Assembly (NCBI RefSeq): GCF_902706185.1 | Contig: NZ_CACSJM010000001.1 | Span: forward strand, 1 to 64,000 | Reading direction: 5' to 3' | DNA: 64,000 nt | Source of the DNA: Roseomonas sp. 18066 | GTDB lineage: Bacteria; Pseudomonadota; Alphaproteobacteria; Acetobacterales; Acetobacteraceae | Shown: positions 40,691 through 50,457 of the stretch, one piece after another | Position numbering within the stretch: the first letter of the stretch is position 1 | Layout of the letters: the number at the start of each line of letters is the position of its first letter | Notes under the pieces: generated by a model | What the model was told of the DNA's origin: nothing | Databases searched by the model: none | The model's input: only the letters and a program-made list of their open reading frames with translations | Made by a program: the position numbers and the translations under genes

Positions 40691-41659
40691 TCATCCGCGC
40701 GGCGCGCGGGGGCCCAGGCCCATCCGGGCCATCTTGCGGTGCAGCGTGGCACGGCTGATGCCGAGCAGCCGGGCGGCGGCCGAGACATTGCCGCCCGAGC
40801 GCGCCAGCGCCCGGCTGAGCACGCCGCGCTCGGCCTGGTCCAGCTGCTCCGCCTCGCCGGGCGACAGCAGGCTGGCGGCGGGAAGGCCCGCCGCCATGGC
40901 CTCGGCCGAGATGCCGAAGGCGCGGCGGGCGGCGCGGTTGGCGCCGATCACCAGGTCGTCGCGGTCCAGCGCCAGCAGCGCGCCCTCCGGCCCGGCCTCG
41001 CTGGCCAGCAGGATGCGGGCGCCGGCATAGGCCTGGCGGAACTCGGCCGTCTCGATGCGCCGCGCCGCCTCGCCGACGGCCGCCCCCAGCAGCGCCACCA
41101 TGCCGCGATCGACATCGCCACGGCAGCTCGACAGGTCCAGGCAGCCGACCAGCCGCCCGGCATGGTCGTGCAGCGGCGCGGTGCTGCAGGTCAGCACGGT
41201 GTTGCGGGTGTAGAAATGCTGGTCGCGATGGATGGTCAGCGCGCGGCCCTCGGCCAGGCAGGTGCCGATGCCGTTGGTGCCCTCGGCGCCCTCGCTCCAG
41301 ACGCAGCCGGTCCACAGGCCCCAGCGGCGGAAGCTGGCATCGTCGCCGGCGCGGCCGCGGCGTTCCAGCGGCACGCCCTCGGCATCGGTCAGCAGGATGC
41401 AGCAGCCGCTTTCGCCGACCGTCTCCAGCAGCCGGTCCAGCACGGGCGCGGCGGCGCGCAGCATCGGCGCCATGCGGTCGCGGGCCTCGCGCAGCCGGGC
41501 TTCCTCCAGCCATTGCGGCGGCCGGCTGGATTCAGGGTCCAGCCCATGGTCGCGCGCCGAGCGCAGCCAGGAAGCGGCGATGCTGGAACGGGCGGCGGCG
41601 GAATGGTCGCGCAGCATGGCCTGCACGCGCGCGGCATGATGGACAGGGGTGGCCTGCAT
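40691..41659 (-). CDS. AcoR-like regulator (GAF + Fis helix-turn-helix, no AAA+ domain)
   Basis: A 322-aa regulator. It starts with the AcoR-type segment [16 protein letters not shown], then a GAF-like sensor ([54 protein letters not shown]), and ends with a Fis helix pair ([26 protein letters not shown]). The sigma-54-contacting AAA+ module found between these parts in AcoR is absent: there is no GAFTGA and no Walker motif. It therefore cannot act as a sigma-54 activator and probably uses sigma-70 promoters. It is upstream of the aldehyde dehydrogenase, with the inverted repeat between them. Confidence 0.85.
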   Translation of the reverse strand: MQATPVHHAARVQAMLRDHSAAARSSIAASWLRSARDHGLDPESSRPPQWLEEARLREARDRMAPMLRAAAPVLDRLLETVGESGCCILLTDAEGVPLERRGRAGDDASFRRWGLWTGCVWSEGAEGTNGIGTCLAEGRALTIHRDQHFYTRNTVLTCSTAPLHDHAGRLVGCLDLSSCRGDVDRGMVALLGAAVGEAARRIETAEFRQAYAGARILLASEAGPEGALLALDRDDLVIGANRAARRAFGISAEAMAAGLPAASLLSPGEAEQLDQAERGVLSRALARSGGNVSAAARLLGISRATLHRKMARMGLGPRAPRG

Positions 41660-42144
41660 CGCTTCCTCCGGGGGGTGGCGGGCGGCCCCTTCGCAGGGCT
41701 CTGTCTTCCGCAGAGTGGCATGGCGGCGGGGGGCGGCCCAGGGTTTTTACCGTTTCGCGCGCGCCCGGGTAACGAGGACCGCCACCCCAATTTTCCGCAG
41801 TATTTTCGCCCAACAAAAACTATTAGGCCGGAACGAGGCGCGGATCTTCAAACCCCCGCGCCTATCCGGGGCGAGAAACGGCGACGATATTCGGCAAAAC
41901 AGGGGAATTCTCGACGAATCCAGACATACTGGACCAGTTCCGGCGTCCTGGACATGCATAATTGGCGCGTCCGGCTGCGTCATGGCCGTCGCGATAAACT
42001 ATCCTTTATTCCGGAATCCATCGTTTCGATGATGCAGCGCAGAACCGCTGTGCTTTCATCCGGTTTCCCCGCCGTGCAAATCCCGCACGCCGCGCGGGCC
42101 TGGCGCGCAGAAAGCCGCCAGCCCCTCCAGAAAGGAGACCCGCC
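41660..42144. promoter_or_regulatory. Long AT-richer intergenic region before the repeat-protein gene
   Basis: A 485-bp gap with no convincing gene. It is noticeably richer in A/T than its surroundings (for example around 41790-41830 and 41985-42010). CATAAT at 41957-41962 and GATAAA at 41993-41998 are possible -10 elements. A strong Shine-Dalgarno, AAAGGAG (42131-42137), precedes the small gene. The leader is unusually long for such a short gene, so regulation or a small RNA is possible. Confidence 0.35.
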
Positions 42145-42399
42145 ATGTCCAAGCACCCGCATCACGAGCCGCCCGCGCCGCCGGCCCCGCAAGTCCAGGA
42201 CATCAACATCGATATCGACCTGGGTGGCATCCTGGGCGTCTTCGCCGGTAACATCAGCATCGGCGACATCAACCTTGGTGACATCAATGTCGGCGACATC
42301 GATATCGGCGACATCAAGGACAACCACGTCGATCTCGGCGACCTGCTGGATATCGGCGGCTCGGTCGCCGGCCACTTTTCCGACTGGCTGTTCGGCTGA
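42145..42399 (+). CDS. Small acidic protein with 5-residue repeats (pentapeptide-repeat-like)
   Basis: An 84-aa protein, not recognised as a named family. A His/Pro-rich head (SKHPHHEPPAPPAPQ) is followed by an acidic Ile/Asp/Gly core whose residues repeat every five: NISIGD, INLGD, INVGD, IDIGD, then looser HVDLGD and LLDIGG. The pattern I-[N/D]-[L/V/I]-G-D resembles the A-[D/N]-L-x-x rule of pentapeptide beta-helices, with Ile in the Ala place. The DNA shows the same 15-nt period. It ends SDWLFG. There is no signal peptide or membrane helix. A strong Shine-Dalgarno supports expression, and a strong terminator hairpin follows. It might form a short beta-helix or bind Ca2+ through its Asp ladder. 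Confidence 0.7.
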   Translation: MSKHPHHEPPAPPAPQVQDINIDIDLGGILGVFAGNISIGDINLGDINVGDIDIGDIKDNHVDLGDLLDIGGSVAGHFSDWLFG

Positions 42400-42407
42400 A
42401 GGCAGGC

Positions 42408-42432
42408 GCGCGGCGGGGGGGCCCCGCCGCGC
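42408..42432. terminator. Bidirectional hairpin terminator
   Basis: GCGCGGCGGGG (42408-42418), loop GGG, CCCCGCCGCGC (42422-42432): a perfect 11-bp GC stem in the 43-bp gap between the convergent stops of the repeat-protein gene and purC. There is no U-tract, but position and strength support termination. Confidence 0.6.
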
Positions 42433-42442
42433 CGGGCCGCAA

Positions 42443-43420
<978 letters not shown>

Positions 43421-43594
43421 GCTCTTCGATCCTTCTGCGGCGCAGGCGGCGGCTGCCGCTGCTTCTAGCCGATCACGGCACGGCTGTCAGGCGGGGCGCC
43501 CATGCCGCCACCCCTGGCCAGGGCCGCGGCAAAGGCGCAGCCTTCCCGCCAGGGTCCTCACCCAGAAGGGCCATCTTTCAAGGGAGAGGCGCGG

Positions 43595-44320
43595 ATGGGC
43601 GCAGGGGTTTTCTCGCTGCAGGGGCAGCGGGTGCTGGTGACGGGTGCGGCCGGCGGCATCGGCTCGGCGACGGCGCGGCTGGCGGCGGAGCAGGGCGCCC
43701 AGGTGATCGCCGCCGACCTGGCCGAGCCCGCCGCCATCGCCGCCCGCAGCGGCGTCGCGGTCGCGCATTGCCACCGGCTGGACACCAGCGACCGCGCCGC
43801 CGTCGAGGCCTTCGTGGCGCAGGCCGGGCGGATCGACGGGCTGGTCGACACGGCGGCGATCTGCCCGGCCGACGACTGGATGGCCCCGGACTGGGACGCG
43901 GCCTTGCAGCAGGTGCTGGCGGTCAATGTCGGCGGGCCGATCAACCTGGCCCGGGCGCTGCTGGCGCCGATGGCGGCCCAGGGCGGCGGGCGGATGGTGT
44001 TCTGCGGCTCGATCGCCGGCTGGATGGGCGGCATCGTCTCCGGCCCGCACTACGCCTTTTCCAAGGGCGGGCTGCATGCCTTCATCCGCTGGCTGGCCCG
44101 CCGCGCGGCGCCGCAAGGCGTGCTGGTGAACGCCATCGCCCCCGGCCCGGTGGAGACCGCCATGACCGAGGGCCGCGGCTACCGCCCCGAGAACTATCCG
44201 CTGGGCCGCATGGCAAAGCCGGAGGAGATTGCGGCCACCGCCATCTTCCTGCTGGGTCCCGGCGCCGGCTATGCGGCCGGCGCCGTCTTCGACATCAACG
44301 GGGCGACCCATTTCCGCTAG
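43595..44320 (+). CDS. Short-chain dehydrogenase/reductase, A
   Basis: A 241-aa SDR from ATG 43595, after GGGAGAGG. The cofactor motif is TGAAGGIGSATA, the structural motif is DTAAICPADD (a variant of NNAG), and the catalytic set is Ser in CGSIAGWMG with Tyr and Lys in HYAFSKGG. The C-terminus PLGRMAKPEEIAATAIFLLG is typical of classical SDRs. The Asp after strand 2 (IAADLAEP) favours NAD(H). Its stop shares CTAG with the convergent SDR B. The substrate is unknown. Confidence 0.9.
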   Translation: MGAGVFSLQGQRVLVTGAAGGIGSATARLAAEQGAQVIAADLAEPAAIAARSGVAVAHCHRLDTSDRAAVEAFVAQAGRIDGLVDTAAICPADDWMAPDWDAALQQVLAVNVGGPINLARALLAPMAAQGGGRMVFCGSIAGWMGGIVSGPHYAFSKGGLHAFIRWLARRAAPQGVLVNAIAPGPVETAMTEGRGYRPENYPLGRMAKPEEIAATAIFLLGPGAGYAAGAVFDINGATHFR

Positions 44321-45102
44321 CGCGGCGCGCGGGGGCCCCCATAGGTCGCCCAATGCCCGGTCGCCAGCCAACCGGCATCGACCGGCAGGTCGATACCGCT
44401 GACGGCCGAGGCGTCGTCGGAGAGCAGAAAGCCGACGGCCTTGGCGATTTCCGAGGCCTCCACCATGCGGCCCATGGCGGCGCCATCGGCCAGCTTGGCG
44501 GCGTCGCGCAAGCCTTTGTCGATAGCGGCCTGCAACGGCGGCGTGGCGACGAAGCCCGGCGAGACGGCATTCACCCGCAGCCCCGAGCGGCCCCATTCGC
44601 CGGCCAGGCACGCCGCCATATGCACGACGGCCGCCTTGGTCGGCGCATAGGCATGCAGCGGCACGGCGCGGCTGGCGGTGATCGAGCCGGTCAGCACCAT
44701 CGCCCCCCGCCCGCGCGGCGCCATCCGCCGGCCGGCGGCCAGGCAGGTGACATAGACGCCGCGCAGATTGACCGCGACGATGCGGTCGAACTCGGCCAGC
44801 GGCAGCTCCTCCGGCCGGGCGCCCGGCTGGATCAGCCCGGCATTGGCCATCACCGCCTCGACCGGGCCGGCCTCGCGCTCCAGCTTTTCAAACGCAGCTT
44901 CCACCGCATCGGCGTCGGTAACGTCCAGCGTGATGGCGCGGGCGCCGAGGCGCGCGGCGGCGGCCTCGGCCCGGGCCCCGTCGATATCGGCGATGACGAC
45001 CTGCCAGTTGCGCTCGGCCAGCAGCTCGACGGTGGCCAGGCCGATGCCGCTGGCGCCGCCCGTGACCAGGGCCAGCCGCCCCCTCCCCTCATCCCGTGTC
45101 AT
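44317..45102 (-). CDS. Short-chain dehydrogenase/reductase, B (Baeyer-Villiger cluster)
   Basis: A 261-aa classical SDR from ATG 45102, overlapping the esterase stop by 4 bp. Motifs: TGGASGIGLATVE, IADIDGARAE (Asp for NAD), MANAGLIQPG (NNAG position), Ser in TGSITASRAV, then Tyr/Lys in YAPTKAAV. It is the last gene of the Baeyer-Villiger monooxygenase-esterase-SDR operon. In alicyclic degradation such an enzyme would oxidise an alcohol to the ketone fed to the monooxygenase, or act on the ring-opened hydroxy acid. Confidence 0.9.
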   Translation of the reverse strand: MTRDEGRGRLALVTGGASGIGLATVELLAERNWQVVIADIDGARAEAAAARLGARAITLDVTDADAVEAAFEKLEREAGPVEAVMANAGLIQPGARPEELPLAEFDRIVAVNLRGVYVTCLAAGRRMAPRGRGAMVLTGSITASRAVPLHAYAPTKAAVVHMAACLAGEWGRSGLRVNAVSPGFVATPPLQAAIDKGLRDAAKLADGAAMGRMVEASEIAKAVGFLLSDDASAVSGIDLPVDAGWLATGHWATYGGPRAPR

Positions 45103-46064
45103 TCTTTTTCCTGTTTTCCCCAGGCGGCGCGCAGGGTTGCGGCCGCAAGATCGAGCACCGCCGGCACCGCGCCGATCGCCTTGTCCATGGTCAGGATGGC
45201 ATGCGCCTCGCCGGACAGGTGCAGCGCGGTCACCGGCACGCCCGCGGCCTCCAGCTTGCTGCCATACGCCAACCCCTCGTCGGCCAGCGGGTCCTGGCCG
45301 CAGGTCAGCAGGAAGGCGGGCGGCGTGCCGGCCAGGCTCGGCGCCAGCAGCGGCGAGGCCTGCCAATCCGCGCGCCGCGCCGGGTCGGGCAGATAGTGGC
45401 CGATGAACCAGCGCATGGTGGCGCCGGTCAGCACCATGGCGTCGCTCGGGCGCGGATAGCGGTCGGGCGTGATCCGCAGATCCACCGCCGGATAGAGCAG
45501 CATCTGGAAGGAGCTGCACGGCGCGGCGCCGTCGCGGCCCATCAGCGCCAGGGTGGCGGCCAGGCCGCCGCCGGCGCTGTCGCCGCCGACCGCGAGGCGC
45601 GTGGGGTCGATGTTCAAGGCGGGCGCCTGCGCGTGCAGCCAGCGCAGCGCGGCCAGGGCGTCGTCCAGCGCCGCCGGATAGGGATGCTCCGGCGCCAGGC
45701 GGTAGTCGACCGCCAGCACCGCAGCACCCAGCCGCTGGGCCAGCGCGCGGCACAGCGCGTCATGCGTCTCCAGGCTGCCCAGCACCCAGCCGCCGCCATG
45801 CAGGAACAGCAGGCAGGGCTGCGGCGCGTCGGCGATCGCGCCGCGATAGAGCCGCAGCGGGATGCGGCGGTCCGGCAGCTCGATCGCGAGCTCCCGGATT
45901 TCCGGCAGGTCGACGCCCGGATGCTGCATAACGCGGCCGCGCGCGGCATGGGCCTCGCGCGCCGCTTCCGGCGTCAGCGCCTCGAAAGAGGGCGCGCCGC
46001 CCAGGCGGATGGCGGCCAGCAGGCGCTTCAGGTCGGGGCTGATCCCCGGCGGTGTCCTCGGCAT
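45099..46064 (-). CDS. Alpha/beta hydrolase of the hormone-sensitive-lipase family
   Basis: A 321-aa esterase. The HSL oxyanion signature is LFLHGGGWVLGS, the nucleophile elbow is GGDSAGGGLA, the acid lies in TCGQDPLADEG and the His in SGEAHAIL. It starts 1 bp after the Baeyer-Villiger gene stop and overlaps the SDR start, so all three are co-translated. A lactone or ester hydrolase is what a Baeyer-Villiger pathway needs next, so it probably opens the lactone or splits the ester made by the monooxygenase. Confidence 0.92.
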   Translation of the reverse strand: MPRTPPGISPDLKRLLAAIRLGGAPSFEALTPEAAREAHAARGRVMQHPGVDLPEIRELAIELPDRRIPLRLYRGAIADAPQPCLLFLHGGGWVLGSLETHDALCRALAQRLGAAVLAVDYRLAPEHPYPAALDDALAALRWLHAQAPALNIDPTRLAVGGDSAGGGLAATLALMGRDGAAPCSSFQMLLYPAVDLRITPDRYPRPSDAMVLTGATMRWFIGHYLPDPARRADWQASPLLAPSLAGTPPAFLLTCGQDPLADEGLAYGSKLEAAGVPVTALHLSGEAHAILTMDKAIGAVPAVLDLAAATLRAAWGKQEKE

Positions 46065-46065
46065 C

Positions 46066-47709
46066 TCAGGGCGTCAGGCGGAAGCCGTCATAGCCGCGCG
46101 CGGCGACATCGGCGCAGATCCCGGCATAGCGCGCCATGCCGCCGGCATAGGGCATGAAGACGCGCGGCTTGCCCGGCACATTGGCGCCCAGATACCAGGA
46201 GGAATTGGCCTGGGGCAGCAAGGTCGCCGCCGCCGCCTCGTTGACATGGGTGACCCATTTTTCCGCGGCGTCGGGCTCGGCCTCGATCGAGCGCAGGCCG
46301 TTGTCGCGCAGATGGGTGATGCAGTCAGCAATCCAGTCGACATGCTGCTCGATGGCGACGGGCATATTGGTCAGCACCGAGGGGCTGCCCGGGCCGGTGA
46401 TGGTGAACAGGTTCGGGAAGCCCGCGACCTGCAGCCCGAGATAGGTGACCGGCCCCGCCGCCCAGGCGTCCTTCAGTTTTTGCCCGCCGCGGCCCTCGAT
46501 GTCGATGGCCAGCAGCGCGCCGGTCATGGCGTCGAAGCCCGTGGCGAAGACGATGATGTCGAGCGGAATTTCTTTGTCGGATGGCCGGATGCCGTCGGGC
46601 GTCACCGCCTCGATCGGGGTCGCCTTGATGTCGACGAGATCGACATTGTCGCGGTTGAAGGTCTCGAAATAATGGCTGTCGATCGGCGGCCGCTTGGTGG
46701 CGAAGGGATGGTCGCGCGGGGTGAGCTTCTCGGCCGTCGCCGGGTCCTGCACCACGTCGCGGATCTTGCCGCGGATGAAGTCCGACGCGGTGTCGTTCGC
46801 CGCCCGGTTGGTCAGCAGGTCGCGGAAGATCGAGCGGAAGCGCAGGCCGCCGCGTTCCCAGCCGGCCTCGTAGCGCGCCTGGCGCTCCGCCGCGTCGAGC
46901 TCCAGCGGCGACTGGTCGCCGAAATCGAAGGGATGGCCGTTGGGGGCGGCGCGGGCGCGCTCGCGGATGGCGGCGTAGTTGGCGCGCACCTCCTGGCGGA
47001 ATTCCAGCGAGACCGGGCCGTTGCGCGCCGGGATGCTGTAATTGGCGGTGCGCTGGAACACCGTCAGATGCGCCGCCTGCGCCGCGATCACCGGCGTCGC
47101 CTGGATGCCGGTGGAGCCGGTGCCGATCAGCCCCACCCGCTTGCCGGTGAAGTCGACGCCCTCGCTCGGCCAGCGCCCGGTATGCACCCATTGCCCGGCG
47201 AAGCCGTCGAGGCCCGGAATGTCGGGGATATTGGCCGAGGACAGGCAGCCGATGGCGGTGATCAGGTAGCGCGCCGACAGCGTCTCGCCGGCTTGCGTCG
47301 TCACCCGCCAGAGGTTTGCCGCCTCGTCATAGCGGGCGGACGCCACCCGGGTGTCGAAGCGGAAGCTGCGCCGCAGGTCGAATTTTTCGGCGACATGGCC
47401 GAGATAGCGGCGGATCTCGTGATGCTCGGGATAGCGCTCGCTCCAATCCCATTCCTGCTGCAGTTCCTCGGAAAAGGAGAAGCTGTAGTAGTAGCTTTCG
47501 GAATCGCAGCGCGCCCCGGGATAGCGGTTCCAGTACCAAGTGCCGCCGACATCGCTGCCGGCCTCCAGCCCCTGCACCGCGAGGCCCAGCCCGTCGCGCA
47601 GCTTGTGCATCTGGTAGAGCCCGGCGAAGCCGGCGCCGATGATGATGGCGTCGAGTGCTTCGCCCGGCGGCGCCATCGGCGCGGCATCGGTCTGAATGGC
47701 GGTGGACAT
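46066..47709 (-). CDS. Baeyer-Villiger-type flavin monooxygenase
   Basis: A 547-aa FAD/NADPH enzyme from ATG 47709. The FAD Rossmann motif is IIGAGFAGLYQMHKLRD, then GGTWYWNRYPGARCD, typical of cyclohexanone monooxygenase-like proteins. The Baeyer-Villiger fingerprint FxGxxxHxxxWP reads FAGQWVHTGRWP. The second nucleotide motif is GLIGTGSTGIQ. It inserts oxygen beside a ketone to give an ester or lactone. It heads the operon with an HSL esterase and an SDR and is divergent from a LysR regulator across 137 bp. Confidence 0.94.
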   Translation of the reverse strand: MSTAIQTDAAPMAPPGEALDAIIIGAGFAGLYQMHKLRDGLGLAVQGLEAGSDVGGTWYWNRYPGARCDSESYYYSFSFSEELQQEWDWSERYPEHHEIRRYLGHVAEKFDLRRSFRFDTRVASARYDEAANLWRVTTQAGETLSARYLITAIGCLSSANIPDIPGLDGFAGQWVHTGRWPSEGVDFTGKRVGLIGTGSTGIQATPVIAAQAAHLTVFQRTANYSIPARNGPVSLEFRQEVRANYAAIRERARAAPNGHPFDFGDQSPLELDAAERQARYEAGWERGGLRFRSIFRDLLTNRAANDTASDFIRGKIRDVVQDPATAEKLTPRDHPFATKRPPIDSHYFETFNRDNVDLVDIKATPIEAVTPDGIRPSDKEIPLDIIVFATGFDAMTGALLAIDIEGRGGQKLKDAWAAGPVTYLGLQVAGFPNLFTITGPGSPSVLTNMPVAIEQHVDWIADCITHLRDNGLRSIEAEPDAAEKWVTHVNEAAAATLLPQANSSWYLGANVPGKPRVFMPYAGGMARYAGICADVAARGYDGFRLTP

Positions 47710-47846
47710 GCATGGCCCTCCCTGGGCGATGGTGGCCGCTCTGGCGGGGCCGCTTGCGGGCAAGGCTAGGAGGGGTGGCCGGGCACGACAATTTCCAAAA
47801 TCGCCAAACTGGTGTGAAGATCCGTCACAATACGGGGGGCGATGGG

Positions 47847-48743
47847 ATGGACCGGCTGGCGGAAATGCGCGTCTTCGTCCGCGCGGTGGAGGATGGTGGC
47901 TTCTCGGCCGCCGGCAGAGCGCTGTCGCTGACGCCATCCGCCGTGTCGAAGCTGGTGGCGCGGCTGGAGAACCGGTTGGGCGTTGTTTTGTTCAATCGCT
48001 CGCTGCGGTCATTGGCGCTGACGCCGGAGGGCGAAGCCTTCTACCCCGCCGCCTTGCAGGCGCTCGCCGCCGTCGAGGAGGCCGAGGCCAGCGCCCAGGG
48101 CGGCCGGCTGACGGGAGAGGTGCTGCGCATCCGCTCGGTGCCGACCTTTGCCATCCACCTGCTGGCGCCGCTGGTGCCGGAATTCCGCCGCCAGCATCCC
48201 GGGCTGCGGCTGGAATTCGTCCTCGGCAACGAGCCGGGCAATCTGCTGGAGGGCGGCGTCGACCTGGCCATCTCCATCGGCGAGCTGCCGGACAGCTCGC
48301 TGGTCGCGCGGCGGGTGACGACGATGCGCTGGATCATCTGCGCGGCGCCCAGCTACCTCGCCGAGCACGGCACGCCCAAAAGCCCGGCGGAGCTGGCCGA
48401 GCATGAATGCCTGAACTTCAACAAGCGGATGCCCTGGAGCACCTGGAGCTTTCGTGGCGCCGACCATTCGGTCAGCCGCATCCCGGCGCGCGGCGGCGTC
48501 ACCGCCAACCAGGGGCAGATGCTGATGGCGCTGGCGGTGGCCGGTGTCGGCATCGCGCGGCTGGCCGATTTCCAGATCCGCGAGGCGCTGGCGGAGGGCA
48601 AGCTGAAAAAACTGTTCCCGGAGCAGGAGCCGCGGATGGAGGAGGCGATCTATGCCGTCCACCAGGGCCGCCGCCACCCCAGCCCGCGCCTGCGTTTCTT
48701 CCTCGATTTCCTGGAAGAGGAATTCTCGCGCAGGCCGCAGTGA
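47847..48743 (+). CDS. LysR-family regulator of the Baeyer-Villiger operon
   Basis: A 298-aa regulator from ATG 47847 (MDRLAEMRVFVRAVEDGGFS). The helix-turn-helix is FSAAGRALSLTPSAVSKLVARLENRLGV near residues 20-47, and a periplasmic-binding-like effector domain follows. The subtype resembles CrgA-like LysRs. It is divergent from the monooxygenase and shares its promoter gap, where the AT-richer stretch at 47787-47815 (AATTTCCAAAATCGCC) is the likeliest binding area. Effector unknown; a pathway ketone or lactone is plausible. Confidence 0.92.
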   Translation: MDRLAEMRVFVRAVEDGGFSAAGRALSLTPSAVSKLVARLENRLGVVLFNRSLRSLALTPEGEAFYPAALQALAAVEEAEASAQGGRLTGEVLRIRSVPTFAIHLLAPLVPEFRRQHPGLRLEFVLGNEPGNLLEGGVDLAISIGELPDSSLVARRVTTMRWIICAAPSYLAEHGTPKSPAELAEHECLNFNKRMPWSTWSFRGADHSVSRIPARGGVTANQGQMLMALAVAGVGIARLADFQIREALAEGKLKKLFPEQEPRMEEAIYAVHQGRRHPSPRLRFFLDFLEEEFSRRPQ

Positions 48744-48782
48744 GGGGAATGGCGGGAACCGCCCTCCCCTCCCCCGGAAGGA

Positions 48783-49880
48783 TCAGGCCTCGGTCAGCGC
48801 CGGGACCGTGCTGGTCCAGCCATGCTTGTCGTCGGCGGCGCCATACTGGATGCCGACGATAGCGTCGTAGAGCTTCTGGGTCAGCAGGCCGGTATGGCCA
48901 TTGCCGATGCTGATCTTCTCGCCCTTGTAGCCGAGCTCGCCCACCGGCGAGACCACCGCCGCGGTGCCCGTGCCCCACATCTCGCGCAGGGTGCCGTCGC
49001 GGCCGGCCTGCATCACCTCGTCGATGCTGATGCGGCGCTCGGAGACGCTCACGCCCCAGTCGCGCAGCAGGGTCAGGATCGAGTTGCGGGTGACGCCGTC
49101 CAGGATGGTGCCGGCCAGCGGCGGCGTGATCACCTCGTCGCCGATCTGCATCATGATGTTCATGGTGCCGACCTCGTCGATGTATTTGCGCTCGACGCCG
49201 TCCAGCCACAGCACCTGGGTGTAGCCGGCGCGCTCGGCCTCCTGCTGGGCGGAGAGCGAGGCCGCGTAGTTGGCCGCGGTCTTGGCCTCGCCGAGGCCGC
49301 CCTGCACGGCGCGGACATGGTTGTCGGTCGCCAGGATGCGGACCGGCTTGACGCCTTCCTTGTAATAGGCGCCGACCGGCGAGCAGATGACGAAATAGGT
49401 GTAGCTGTGCGCCGGATGCACGCCGAGCATCACGTCGGTCGCGATCACCGTCGGGCGAATGTAGAGAGAAGTGCCATGGGTCGAGGGCACCCATTCATGG
49501 TCGACGCCGACGATCGCCTCAAAGGAGCGGCGCACCAGCTCGACATCGAGCTCGGGGATGCACAGCGCGCGGGCCGACTTGTTCAGCCGCTCGGCATGGC
49601 GCTGGGCGCGGAACAGGCGGATCTGGCCATCCTTGCCCCGGAAGGCCTTCAGCCCGTCGAAGATCGCCTGGCCGTAATGCAGCACCGAGGTCGCCGGGTC
49701 CATCGACAGCGGCGCATAGGGGACCACGCGCGGGTCGTGCCAGCCCTTCCCCTCGACATAGTTCATGACGAACATATGGTCGGTGAAGACCTTGCCGAAG
49801 GAAAGCGAGGCATCGGCCGGGCGCGGCTGCGGCGTCCGGGTGCGGGTGATGCTGATCGGGGTCGGGCTGGTCGAGCTCAT
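48783..49880 (-). CDS. ilvE: Branched-chain amino acid aminotransferase
   Basis: A 365-aa fold-type IV PLP enzyme. Conserved segments: LHYGQAIFDGLKAFRGKDGQIRLFR, RPTVIATDVMLGVHP, the PLP Lys in GEAKTAANYAASL, and EVGTMNIM. The length matches the longer BCAT type seen in many proteobacteria and eukaryotes. It transfers amino groups between glutamate and Leu, Ile or Val. Its start borders the origin region of the RepA module, so its promoter lies within or next to the iteron-bearing segment. Confidence 0.95.
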   Translation of the reverse strand: MSSTSPTPISITRTRTPQPRPADASLSFGKVFTDHMFVMNYVEGKGWHDPRVVPYAPLSMDPATSVLHYGQAIFDGLKAFRGKDGQIRLFRAQRHAERLNKSARALCIPELDVELVRRSFEAIVGVDHEWVPSTHGTSLYIRPTVIATDVMLGVHPAHSYTYFVICSPVGAYYKEGVKPVRILATDNHVRAVQGGLGEAKTAANYAASLSAQQEAERAGYTQVLWLDGVERKYIDEVGTMNIMMQIGDEVITPPLAGTILDGVTRNSILTLLRDWGVSVSERRISIDEVMQAGRDGTLREMWGTGTAAVVSPVGELGYKGEKISIGNGHTGLLTQKLYDAIVGIQYGAADDKHGWTSTVPALTEA

Positions 49881-50028
49881 GGGGCCGGTGTCCGCAGTTT
49901 TGTTGCGCGTGGAGGCAGTCTACCGCAATGGCCGTACGATTCCGCCCCCCTTCCGTCAACATTCCACCCATGCGCGCTGGTTCTGATAGGTCAGCGCGTC
50001 TGCCCGATCTCGTCTCGGCCGAGTCTGG

Positions 50029-50375
50029 GGACTTTGGCGGGGAGTCGTTTTGTTGCGAATCGATGACGAATCGACGCCGACTCCGGATCGGCCTGCAAGG
50101 CGCTGTTTTCCTGCGCCTTGCCCGGCACCGGTGGATGAGGACTTTGGCGGGAAAACCCGGCCGCGAGTCGATGAACAGAAACGCGATTCGCGGCAGGGCG
50201 CTGAAAAACCTTGTCCCCAGCATCGGCGAGGACTGTGGCGGTGGCGGCAGGGACTTCGGCGGGGGCGGCCGCGCGGTTTTGCTGGGAGTCGCGAGCTTCA
50301 TCCCGAGGACTATTGCGGGACAGACTAATAGTTAGAATCACTACTAATCCTCTAGTAGCTCACCCGCCAAAGTCC
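50029..50375 (+). repeat. Iteron array, core GGACTTTGGCGGG
   Basis: Core copies start at 50029 (exact), 50139 (exact), 50230 (GGACTGTGGCGGT), 50251 (GGACTTCGGCGGG), 50307 (GGACTATTGCGGG) and, inverted, 50363-50375 (exact). Most are preceded by GA or AG. Spacing is irregular (110, 91, 21, 56, 56 bp), which rules out CRISPR. These are the likely RepA-binding sites; the inverted copy nearest the gene could serve autoregulation. Confidence 0.8.
50321..50360. other. AT-rich patch with inverted repeats next to repA
   Basis: About 60% A/T in a very GC-rich setting. It contains CTAA-TAG-TTAG (50325-50335) and CTACT-N8-AGTAG (50341-50358). It lies between the last direct iteron and the inverted one and is suited to be the DNA-unwinding element or the repA promoter. 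Confidence 0.6.
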
Positions 50376-50457
50376 TCGGCGACAAGCGTCTCAAAATGTT
50401 CCATTCTCCGGGACGCCTCGATGGTTGGTCACCAGCGAGCCTTGAAGGAGAGATGCC

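Larger units (their letters stand above)
49881..50457. other. Candidate plasmid origin (oriV) upstream of repA
   Basis: A 577-bp non-coding region between ilvE and repA. It holds five direct iterons and one inverted iteron, a 7-bp inverted repeat GGAGTCG/CGACTCC (50041 and 50078) enclosing the direct repeat CGAATCGATGA-CGAATCGA, and an AT-rich patch with two small dyads next to repA. Iterons plus an AT-rich region beside a RepA gene are the standard layout of iteron-controlled origins. No DnaA box was seen here; a perfect one lies at 52885. Confidence 0.75.

Noticed and set aside
41980-42375. Antisense frame over the repeat-protein gene, which also looks repetitive
   Set aside because: Its repeats follow automatically from the 15-nt DNA period. 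The plus gene has the Shine-Dalgarno and a regular pattern, and the antisense frame has a poor start and an Arg-rich end.
50029-50375. Possible CRISPR array
   Set aside because: Repeat copies are only 13-15 bp, unequally spaced and partly inverted, with no cas genes nearby; they fit iterons.
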